A stretch of 64,000 nt of DNA, taken from the NCBI GenBank assembly GCA_028287465.1, contig JAQBPO010000042.1, positions 1 through 64,000 of the forward strand, in the 5' to 3' direction. Numbering within the stretch: position 1 is the first letter of the stretch; every line of letters begins with the position of its first letter. The translations under genes and the position numbers were made by a program. The DNA comes from Fibrobacterota bacterium. GTDB taxonomy: Bacteria > Fibrobacterota > Fibrobacteria > UBA11236. The notes below the pieces were generated by a model. It did not search any database and was not told where the DNA came from. It saw nothing but the letters and a program-made list of their open reading frames with translations. Shown in pieces: positions 52,483 to 59,648 of this stretch.

Positions 52483-53240
52483 AAGCCGTCTACCTCCTGG
52501 TCGATCTCGCCAGCATCGCTTTCCCTTTGGCATTCGCCCGGTCCGAACGTTTCGGATTCGGGGCAAGGTGGAAGCGGGCCGTGGGAGCGGTATGCATTTC
52601 GGCCCTGCCCTTCGTCGCCTGGGACATCGCCTTCGTACGGGCCGGGATATGGGGTTTCAATCCCCGGTATACCTTGGGCCTTTCCCTCTTCGGCCTTCCC
52701 TTGGAAGAGTACCTGTTCTTCCTCGCCATCCCCTTCGCATGCCTGTTCATCTACCGTCAATTCCGCCGATGGCCGGAGGGCGCGGATCCCCGGGGTCCCG
52801 CAGGAGTTACCTCCAGGGCCATCTGGGCGTCGATCGCATCGATCTTCGCGTCGATCGCGCTGTTGGACCTGGGCCTACGGCAGCCGCATATCTATACCGT
52901 TTCCGTCTTCCTCCTCGGGGCCCTGGCCGCCTCCCTCCTTGCCGTGATCGGGCCCGGCTGCTCCGGTCCCCTGCTTGCGGCGCTCGCCGCCCAATACGTC
53001 CCCTTCCTAATCGTGAACGGGATCCTCACCTCCCTGCCCGTGGTCCTTTACCGGGAAAGCGCGATCCTGGGATTCCGGATAGGCTCCATCCCGGTGGAGG
53101 ACGCGGCGTATTCCTTCATCATGCTGGCCCTTCCCGTCGCGCTTTACGAATTCCCATCGTCCCGGAACCCCCGTCCGGGCGGGCCTGGATCGGAAACGCC
53201 CTACCGGGAAAGCGCGTCCGCGGAAAGGAAATCCCCTTGA
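52479..53240 (+). CDS. Lycopene cyclase, fused CrtYc-CrtYd (CarR) type
   Basis: A 253-residue integral membrane protein with about seven helices and two lycopene-cyclase half-domains: the first with GFNPRYTLGLSLFGLPLEEYLFF, the second with GFRIGSIPVEDAAYSFI. The PLEE and PVED motifs are the catalytic signatures of the heterodimeric-type cyclase of actinobacteria and archaea, here fused in one chain. It should make beta-ionone rings (beta-carotene). Operon member with 4-nt overlap upstream; CrtZ starts in its stop. Confidence 0.88.
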   Translation: MKAVYLLVDLASIAFPLAFARSERFGFGARWKRAVGAVCISALPFVAWDIAFVRAGIWGFNPRYTLGLSLFGLPLEEYLFFLAIPFACLFIYRQFRRWPEGADPRGPAGVTSRAIWASIASIFASIALLDLGLRQPHIYTVSVFLLGALAASLLAVIGPGCSGPLLAALAAQYVPFLIVNGILTSLPVVLYRESAILGFRIGSIPVEDAAYSFIMLALPVALYEFPSSRNPRPGGPGSETPYRESASAERKSP

Positions 53241-53698
53241 GGATGCTGGCCGGCATCCTGCTGGGTTTCCCCTTGATGGAACTCGTCGCCTGGGCCTCGC
53301 ACCGCTGGATCATGCACGGGCCCCTGTGGATCCTCCACCGATCGCATCATGGCGACGGCGGAAGGCGTTGGGAGGCCAATGATCTGTTCGGACTGTTCTT
53401 CAGCGCCGTTTCCATCGGGTTGATCGGCACGGGCGTATCCGTCCCGGGGACCCGCCCATTCCGGTTGGGCCTGGGGCTGGGCATGGCGGCATACGGCCTC
53501 GCCTACCTCGTTTTCCATGACGTGCTGGCCCACGCGCGCTTCGGCCGCCGGGGGGTTCCCCGGATAAGGTATGTGCGTCGTTTGTTGCGGGCCCATCGCA
53601 TCCACCACAGCCGGGACGAACGGGACGGGAGCCGCCATTTCGGATTCCTGTGGGCGCCTCCGGCCGGAGCCCAGGCCCGATCCGGGGAGGATGCCTGA
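53237..53698 (+). CDS. crtZ: Beta-carotene 3-hydroxylase (CrtZ type)
   Basis: A di-iron fatty-acid-hydroxylase-fold enzyme adding 3-OH groups to beta-carotene (zeaxanthin). The 153-residue protein carries the His motifs HRWIMHG, HRSHHGDG, HDVLAH and HRIHH. It starts with TTG (53237) overlapping the cyclase stop; AAAGGA lies 7 nt upstream, a better fit than the ATG at 53243. Last gene of the carotenoid operon; the hydroxyl it creates would be the attachment point for the sugar added by the glycosyltransferase. Confidence 0.92.
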   Translation: MRMLAGILLGFPLMELVAWASHRWIMHGPLWILHRSHHGDGGRRWEANDLFGLFFSAVSIGLIGTGVSVPGTRPFRLGLGLGMAAYGLAYLVFHDVLAHARFGRRGVPRIRYVRRLLRAHRIHHSRDERDGSRHFGFLWAPPAGAQARSGEDA

Positions 53699-53731
53699 GA
53701 CTTACCTATCTTTACCTGCGGGGTGGGGGAA

Positions 53732-55249
53732 ATGGGCGCCGTGGCGCCCGAGGAGCGAGTCGTGGGATCCGGTCGCCTTTCCTTCCATACCTTGCCGGCC
53801 TTCATGGTCCTCATCGCCCTTGTGGCCCTCCTTCGCGGGATCGGCACGGCCGCCCTGCCTGCGGGCTTCACGGAAAAGGAAGTCGCCAAAGGCCTCAGCA
53901 GCCCTTCGGGCATGGCCATCGCGGCGGACGGCCGCGTCTTCATCGCGGAGCAGGAAGGCCGGGTCCTGGTGCTGAAGCGGGACTCCCTGCTCGTAAGGCC
54001 GGTCCTGACGCTCAAGGTGGAGTCCCATGATGAACGGGGATTGACCGGCATCGCTCTCGATCCGGATTTTCCCGCCAGCCCCTATCTCTACGTCTACTAT
54101 ACCGCCCCGTCCCCTTCGAGCCACAACCGCCTCAGCCGGTTCGCGATCTCCGGCGATGAGGCCGATGCCGCGCAGGAACAGGTGCTATTCGATCTTCCCG
54201 ACATCGGCGCGGCCATATGGCATATGGGAGGGGGCCTTGCCTTCGGCAAAGAGGGGAAACTGTATTGCGGCGTGGGCGATCATCAGAAACCCGCGGAGGC
54301 GCGCAACCCGGATTCCCCTTTCGGCAAGGTCCTCCGCATCAATCGCGACGGCAGCATTCCCTCGGACAATCCCCGGTACGCATCGGCCATGGGGATCGCC
54401 AGGGCGGTATGGGCTTCCGGCCTTCGGAATCCCTTCAGCCTGGCGGCAGGACCCGGCGGAGTCCCCTTGCTCGCCAATGATGTGGGGGAAAGCAGCTTCG
54501 AGGAGATCGATGACGTGACCGCGGGAGGCGATTTCGGCTGGCCTTCCAACGAGGGCCCCGGCCCGGATGCGGCCTATGCGGGTCCCCTTCTCGCATACGG
54601 CCACAACGATGGGTGCGCGGTGATGGGCGGGGATTTCTATCGGCCCGACCGGCCGCTCTACCTGTTCCCGCCTGAGTATGACGGGAAATATTTCTTCGCG
54701 GATTTCTGCGATGGCTGGATCCGGACCGCCGATCCCGCGGCCGCGGGAGGCCCCGGTTCCGCCGCGGCAATTCCGGCGGCGTTTTCGGATAAGGCCGCCT
54801 TTCCCACCAAGCTGCGCATCGCGCCGGACGGAAGCCTCTACTATCTCTCGCGCGGGTATGCGACGGGGAACATCAAACCCGGCGTAAGCAAGCTCTTCCG
54901 CATCCGCTACGGTGAGGGCGGGATCGGAATCCGCAAGGATGGCACCGATCGCACCCCCGCCCGGAACGGTTCCGATCCTCGCATCCTCATAACCGGTTCC
55001 GGATCGGCCGGCGGATTCCGTATCCGGATCGGAACTCCGGCCAATCCGGACGCCTTCCCTTGGATACGGGTGGAGATCCGGGATCGCCTCGGGCGCTTAA
55101 GGGCCACCCTCGCGGAAAACCGCCCTTGGCAAGGAAACCTGGACCTTTCCTGGATGCCCGTCATCGGTCATCGCGAAGGCCTTGCGTTCCTGGTGGTCCG
55201 CTCGGCCGGCCGCGTCTGGTCCCGGCCCTTGGTGGCCCCGGTCCCTTGA
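53732..55249 (+). CDS. Secreted PQQ-dependent sugar dehydrogenase-like protein
   Basis: A 505-residue secreted protein. Signal peptide or anchor at about residues 20-42 (LPAFMVLIALVALLRGIGTAA). The domain is a glucose/sorbosone dehydrogenase beta-propeller: RVFIAEQEGRVLVLK, DERGLTGIALDPDF, AIWHMGGGLAFGKEGKLY, ASGLRNPFSLA and GGDFGWPSNEGPG. The C-terminal 100 residues (RVEIRDRLGRLRATLAENRP) look like a surface-sorting domain. It probably oxidises aldoses in the periplasm or outside; PQQ use is inferred from the family. A TATCTT hexamer (53707-53712) may be its own -10. Second of three such enzymes in the window. Confidence 0.86.
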   Translation: MGAVAPEERVVGSGRLSFHTLPAFMVLIALVALLRGIGTAALPAGFTEKEVAKGLSSPSGMAIAADGRVFIAEQEGRVLVLKRDSLLVRPVLTLKVESHDERGLTGIALDPDFPASPYLYVYYTAPSPSSHNRLSRFAISGDEADAAQEQVLFDLPDIGAAIWHMGGGLAFGKEGKLYCGVGDHQKPAEARNPDSPFGKVLRINRDGSIPSDNPRYASAMGIARAVWASGLRNPFSLAAGPGGVPLLANDVGESSFEEIDDVTAGGDFGWPSNEGPGPDAAYAGPLLAYGHNDGCAVMGGDFYRPDRPLYLFPPEYDGKYFFADFCDGWIRTADPAAAGGPGSAAAIPAAFSDKAAFPTKLRIAPDGSLYYLSRGYATGNIKPGVSKLFRIRYGEGGIGIRKDGTDRTPARNGSDPRILITGSGSAGGFRIRIGTPANPDAFPWIRVEIRDRLGRLRATLAENRPWQGNLDLSWMPVIGHREGLAFLVVRSAGRVWSRPLVAPVP

Positions 55250-55255
55250 ATCCCC

Positions 55256-55273
55256 TGTTTAGTGCATTCTAAC
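55256..55273 (+). promoter_or_regulatory. GTTTAGTG motif, distal copy
   Basis: GTTTAGTGCATTCTAAC at 55257-55273, 7 nt after the dehydrogenase stop and 110 bp before the proximal copy at 55367. It shares the first eight bases and the final AAC with the copies at 55367 and 58013. TAAAAT (55339-55344) downstream is AT-rich but not at the same spacing. Confidence 0.5.
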
Positions 55274-55365
55274 CGCTTCCCGCGACCAGGCCGCGCATCC
55301 CCTTCGCGAACCCCTGGCGAATCCCCGTTCCCAAGCGTTAAAATCCCCAGAGGTCGGTTCATCGC

Positions 55366-55440
55366 TGTTTAGTGGCACGGAACAAAAACCGCCTTTGCGA
55401 ACCGGAACCCGGGGCGGTGCGCGTCGATGGACCCTATTTT
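55366..55440 (+). promoter_or_regulatory. Operator GTTTAGTGGCACGGAAC and -10 TATTTT of the second TIGR02147 operon
   Basis: The motif at 55367-55383 is followed after exactly 51 nt by TATTTT (55435-55440), 36 nt before the start at 55477. It is an imperfect dyad (GTT..GTG-G-CAC..AAC). Motif and spacing repeat before the beta-helix gene (58013/58081). The -35 position is GC-rich and non-consensus, as at the GTTTACA promoters. Confidence 0.65.
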
Positions 55441-55476
55441 GGGGACAGCGGCCCGCCGGGACCGGATTGGATGGCC

Positions 55477-56304
55477 ATGGACATATACGAACATTCCGAT
55501 TACAGGCAGGTCCTGAAGACCCTCTACGAGGAACGGAAAAGGAAGGATGCGAAATTCTCCTACCGGTTCATCGCCTTGCATGCCGGTTTCAAGTCGGCGG
55601 GATTCTTCACCCAGATCCTCCAGGGCACGACCAATATCTCCATGAACACGGCCCTGAGCCTGGCGGGCGTATTCAAGCTCAAGCCTTCCGAGATCGAATA
55701 TTTCGAGAACCTGGTCCAGTTCAACCAGGCCAAGACCCAATCGGACAAGCAGCATTATTTCCGGAAAATCATCTCCTTGAAGAAAGGGAAGTCGAAGACC
55801 CTGGACGAGCGCCAGTTCGAGCTCTTCACCAAGTGGTATTACCTGGCCGTGCGCGAATTGCTGGGGATCCGCACCTTCAAAGGCGACTATAAGCGGCTCG
55901 CGGAATCCCTGGTGCCCGCCATCACGGTGGCGGAAGCCCGCGAGGCCGTGAAGGTCCTGGAAAAACTCGGATTGGTCCGGATGGCCCCGTCCGGCGCCTA
56001 TGAACGCCTGGACGATGTCCTTACGACGGGCGATTATTGGAAGTCGGTCGCCATCACGCAATTCCAGATCGATACCCTGGAACTGGCGCGGGGCAGCTAT
56101 GATCGGGTGGCGCCCGAATTGAGGAACCATTCTACCTTGACCCTTAGCATATCCCAGGGGGAATACGGGTGGATCAAGGAGGAATTGGGGAACCTGCGAA
56201 AGCGGATCCTGGAAATGGCCCGGGGATCCATGAACCCGGATCGGGTGTACCAGATCAACGTGAACGTGTTCCCGCTCTCCACCATAGACCAAGCGGATCC
56301 ATGA
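55477..56304 (+). CDS. TIGR02147 family protein, putative transcription regulator (second copy)
   Basis: A 275-residue paralogue of the protein at 32085, with the same opening (MDIYEHSDYRQVLKTLYEE) and N-terminal helix-turn-helix-like region (SYRFIALHAGFKSAGFFTQIL, NISMNTALSLAGVFKLK), then EIEYFENLVQFNQAKTQSDK almost as in the first copy. It is chosen to start at 55477 by alignment to that copy; an ATG six bases earlier is also in frame. It overlaps the downstream lipoprotein gene by 4 nt, repeating the regulator-lipoprotein layout. Function inferred as DNA-binding regulator. Confidence 0.84.
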   Translation: MDIYEHSDYRQVLKTLYEERKRKDAKFSYRFIALHAGFKSAGFFTQILQGTTNISMNTALSLAGVFKLKPSEIEYFENLVQFNQAKTQSDKQHYFRKIISLKKGKSKTLDERQFELFTKWYYLAVRELLGIRTFKGDYKRLAESLVPAITVAEAREAVKVLEKLGLVRMAPSGAYERLDDVLTTGDYWKSVAITQFQIDTLELARGSYDRVAPELRNHSTLTLSISQGEYGWIKEELGNLRKRILEMARGSMNPDRVYQINVNVFPLSTIDQADP

Positions 56305-57968
56305 AGACCGTTCTTGCCGCCCTCGCCACTATGACCCTCCTCACCGGATGCTTCCAGGCCAAGCCTTCGGACGTGGCCGGCGGCGGCGGCGTGGAAACCA
56401 CGGGGGGCGCCATCGCCTCCCTGGCCGGACCGGCCCAAGGCGCAAGGGTGCGGATGATTCCCGCCGGGTATGATCCCTCGGCGGGAAACGCCTTTCCCGA
56501 TTCCCTGGAAACCTTCACCGGGGCCGACGGATCCTGGTCCATAGGCGGCCTCGCTCCCGGCCTCTACAACCTGGATGTCTGGCAACCCGGGGACGGCACG
56601 CGGTTCTTCCAGGCCGGCATTCCCGTGGGCAAGGGCGCGGCTCGGATCCGATCCGCGGATACCTTGCGATCCCCCAGCCGGGTGCGCCTTTCCCTGGCGG
56701 GCGCGCGCAGGGGAATCCTATACCAACCGGGTACGGCCTATGCGCGCAGGCTGGCTTACGCGGGCAGGGAAACCAGGGTGGAGATCCTGGATTCCCTGCC
56801 CGCGGGAACCCTGCCGCCCTTCTATCTCGCCGCGGCCGATTCCCCTTCCGCCGCGCCGGTCCGGCTTACGGACAGCCTTCGGACCCTGCCCGGCGCGTTG
56901 CTGGATCCCGTCGCGAACGCCCTCTGGCTCCATCAGGGCATCTGGCGCCTGGATACCGCGGCCGCCGCCGGATTGATCCCGTCGGCCGACCTCGCGCATT
57001 ACCCGCTCCTGTTGCGGTTCACGCGGGACAACTTCGCCTTCGACCAGGCGATGCCGCATGGCGAGGATCTCCGCTTCATGGACCATGGCGGCAATACGCT
57101 TCCCCATTCGATCGAGCGATGGGATCCGGCCGGCGGGAAAGGCGAGGTCTGGGTGGGCATGGATATGAGCGCGGGGAAGGGTACCGCCGGCGTTACCATG
57201 TATTGGGGCAATGCGGGCGCGGTTCCCGCGGAGTCCGGCGCAGTCTTCGACACCGCCATAGGGCTCGCCGCGGCTTGGCACCTTTCCGAACCCGCGAGCA
57301 ACCGGAGGGACGGCTATGCGGACGCGACGCCGACGGGCCTGGGCGGTTGGGGCACCCTCATGGCGCCGGACCCGCCGGATTCCGGGCTCATCGCGGGCGC
57401 GCAGGCATTCGACGGGGACGGAAGCAATATCCGCATGGATCCGGCGCCCTTGGGATGGGCCGGCGCCTTGCTCGTATCCGCCTGGATCCGCCCCGCCTTC
57501 GGGCCCGACGATCCGGAACGGCACGCCATCCTGGCCCGTTGGGAGGAGAAGGACTCCGCGGGGTTCTGGCTGGAATACGCGCCGGATATCAAGGGCCTGC
57601 GGCTGGGCCTGGGCCTGGCATCCGCGGGCAAGATCGCCTTGGTGGAAGCGCCCGGCCTCGGGTTCGCGAAGGATGAGTGGCACCATGTGGCGGCGGCGTA
57701 TGACGGCAAGACAGGGAGCCTCTACTGGGACGGCAAGGTGGTGGCCCAGGGATCACCCGGCCCGGCCCCCATGGCGGATAATCCGCGGGACTTCCTGGTC
57801 GGCGCCAAAGGGGATGCGGATCCGAAGAACGCGGAGTTGGATTTCTTCCCGGGCCGCATCGATGAAGTCCGCATCTACCGGTCCGCGAGGCCTCTCGCAT
57901 GGCTGGAGTTGGATTTCCTCACCCAAAGGCCCGGGGCCGCCCTCATGCGCCTGGATCGGTCTCCTTAG
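56301..57968 (+). CDS. Lipoprotein with DUF2341 and LamG-like domains
   Basis: A 555-residue lipoprotein (signal MKTVLAALATMTLLTGC, then GGGGVETTGGAIASL, a linker like the one in the paralogous operon's lipoprotein). A carboxypeptidase-regulatory-like module follows (about 30-115, GSWSIGGLAPGLYNLDVW), then DUF2341 (about 225-320, YPLLLRFTRDN, RFMDHGGNTLPHSIERW) and a laminin-G/concanavalin domain (about 330-545, AWHLSEPASNRRDG, EWHHVAAAYDGKTGSLYWDG, GRIDEVRIYRSAR). Such domains bind glycans. Coupled to the TIGR02147 gene; likely surface sensor or binding protein of that module. Confidence 0.8.
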   Translation: MKTVLAALATMTLLTGCFQAKPSDVAGGGGVETTGGAIASLAGPAQGARVRMIPAGYDPSAGNAFPDSLETFTGADGSWSIGGLAPGLYNLDVWQPGDGTRFFQAGIPVGKGAARIRSADTLRSPSRVRLSLAGARRGILYQPGTAYARRLAYAGRETRVEILDSLPAGTLPPFYLAAADSPSAAPVRLTDSLRTLPGALLDPVANALWLHQGIWRLDTAAAAGLIPSADLAHYPLLLRFTRDNFAFDQAMPHGEDLRFMDHGGNTLPHSIERWDPAGGKGEVWVGMDMSAGKGTAGVTMYWGNAGAVPAESGAVFDTAIGLAAAWHLSEPASNRRDGYADATPTGLGGWGTLMAPDPPDSGLIAGAQAFDGDGSNIRMDPAPLGWAGALLVSAWIRPAFGPDDPERHAILARWEEKDSAGFWLEYAPDIKGLRLGLGLASAGKIALVEAPGLGFAKDEWHHVAAAYDGKTGSLYWDGKVVAQGSPGPAPMADNPRDFLVGAKGDADPKNAELDFFPGRIDEVRIYRSARPLAWLELDFLTQRPGAALMRLDRSP

Positions 57969-58011
57969 TCCCGCCGGACCCGAGGCTTCAAGGGCCCGCG
58001 GACCGTAACCT

Positions 58012-58086
58012 TGTTTAGTGGCATCGAACGGATTTCCGCGTGAAGGCCAACCGTCCGGAACGGAAGCGCGGCGGGGAACCTAGGTT
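58012..58086 (+). promoter_or_regulatory. Operator GTTTAGTGGCATCGAAC and -10 TAGGTT of the beta-helix gene
   Basis: The motif at 58013-58029 differs from the one at 55367 in only two of 17 positions, and the -10 TAGGTT (58081-58086) lies at the same 51-nt distance. The gene starts 51 nt further downstream (58137). Shared motif and spacing imply one regulator for both promoters. Confidence 0.65.
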
Positions 58087-58136
58087 AACCACGACCGGCA
58101 GACCGCATCCACGGGGCCGGCGAAAGGGAATCCGAT

Positions 58137-59648
58137 ATGATATCCATGAAGCACGCTGCGAACCTGGCCTGGCCTGCCGCCATCCTCCTGACGGCCGCGC
58201 CGCTGTTCCCGAAAACCATCACGGTGTCGAAGTCGGGGGGCGACTTCGCCACCATCCAGGCCGGACTCAATGCGGCCTCCGCGGGGGACACCGTATTGGC
58301 CAAGCCAGGCGTCTACGGGGAGAAGGCCGTGTTCGGAAAGTCCGGATCGCAAGCCGGCGGATACATCACCTTGAAGGGGGAGGCGGGCGCCATCCTGGAC
58401 GGGACCGGGCTGAACGCGGGAGAGCTGGTCTCCATCGATTCCAAATCCTACGTCCGGGTGACGGGCCTTGAGGTGCGGAACCTGAAAGGAAGCGGGACGC
58501 CCATCGGCATCAGCGTGGGCGGAGGCGGGAGCCATATCGAGATCCTGGGCAATCATGTCCATAACATCGAGAACGCCACCGGGAATGCCCACGGCATAGC
58601 CGCATATGGGTCCACGGCCACGCCCATAAGCCAGCTCATCGTGGACGGCAATGAGATCGACCATTGCAAGCTGGGCCAGAGCGAGTCCATGGTCCTGAAC
58701 GGGAACGTCGCCGGGTTCGTCGTTTCGGATAACGTGGTGCATGACAACGACAATATCGGCATCGACTTCATCGGGTTCGAGGGCACCGGTCCCGGAGGGC
58801 AGGACCAGGCCCGCGAAGGGATTTGCAGGGGGAACCGCGTCTACAATATCAGCTCCGCGGCCAATCCCACCTACGGCGGGGAGCGGAGCGCGGACGGCAT
58901 CTACGTGGACGGCGGGCGCGACATCGTAATCGAACGCAATATCGTGGACAATTGCGATATCGCCTACGAGATCGCCAGCGAGCACGGCGGCAAGTCGACT
59001 TCGAACATCACCATCCGGAACAACTTCGCCTCGCGTTCCTGGCAGGGGAACATCATGGCTGGGGGATACGCCTCGAACAAGGGGAATGCCGACAATGTCG
59101 TCATCACCGGCAATACGACCTACTTCGGGAACGGCGGCGAGGTGGTGCTCCAGAACAATTGCAAGGGCGTGATCATCAGGAACAACGTCTTCTTCGCGGC
59201 CGCCGGGAAGGCGTACCTGGAGAATGCGGGGTCGAACAATACCGCGGTAACGGCGGACAACAACCTATACTTCGGGGCCAGCACGTCCTCGCCCGGGTCC
59301 TGGAGCGACGCCCATGCCGTCTTCGGCAATCCCAAGTTGCAGGGCGCTCCTTCCAACCTGCATCTGGCGGTTGGCTCGCCCGCCATCAATGCCGGCGCCG
59401 CCCTCGATACCGCCATGTCCGGAACCCTGGATATAGACGGGGAGGCGCGCGTGGCGGGCGCGAAGCCGGACCTGGGAGCGGATGAGGCAGGGGGAACGAC
59501 CGGCCTCGCGGGTGTCACGGAAGGCGGAGCGGCTGGATGGCGGGACGCCATCCGCGGCCATGCGGAAGCCGGATACGAAAAGGAATCCAGGGACGGTTTG
59601 GGCCGGGCGTCCGGAATGCGGATCAAGGCCTCTTGGCGAGCCCGCTGA
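58137..59648 (+). CDS. Secreted right-handed parallel beta-helix protein (pectate lyase-like)
   Basis: A 503-residue secreted protein. Signal peptide to about residue 26 (AAILLTAAPLFPKT). It opens ITVSKSGGDFATIQAGLNAA with GDTVLAKPGVYGE, the start of DUF1565/pectate-lyase-like beta-helices, and then shows repeated coils (SYVRVTGLEVRN, SHIEILGNHVHNIENATG, QLIVDGNEIDHC, FVVSDNVVHDNDN, NITIRNNF, VVITGNTTYFGNGG). The end (SPAINAGAALDTAM, DIDGEARVAGAKPDLGADE) is a common choice-of-anchor-like segment. Polysaccharide lyase or glycan-binding role is likely. AAAGGGA lies 7 nt before the ATG. Its 3' end overlaps the convergent gene by 26 bp. Confidence 0.85.
   Translation: MISMKHAANLAWPAAILLTAAPLFPKTITVSKSGGDFATIQAGLNAASAGDTVLAKPGVYGEKAVFGKSGSQAGGYITLKGEAGAILDGTGLNAGELVSIDSKSYVRVTGLEVRNLKGSGTPIGISVGGGGSHIEILGNHVHNIENATGNAHGIAAYGSTATPISQLIVDGNEIDHCKLGQSESMVLNGNVAGFVVSDNVVHDNDNIGIDFIGFEGTGPGGQDQAREGICRGNRVYNISSAANPTYGGERSADGIYVDGGRDIVIERNIVDNCDIAYEIASEHGGKSTSNITIRNNFASRSWQGNIMAGGYASNKGNADNVVITGNTTYFGNGGEVVLQNNCKGVIIRNNVFFAAAGKAYLENAGSNNTAVTADNNLYFGASTSSPGSWSDAHAVFGNPKLQGAPSNLHLAVGSPAINAGAALDTAMSGTLDIDGEARVAGAKPDLGADEAGGTTGLAGVTEGGAAGWRDAIRGHAEAGYEKESRDGLGRASGMRIKASWRAR

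Noticed and set aside
55261-55365. A separate promoter from TAAAAT (55339-55344)
   Set aside because: It does not stand at the 51-nt distance from the distal motif and is followed by no start; TATTTT at 55435 fits better.
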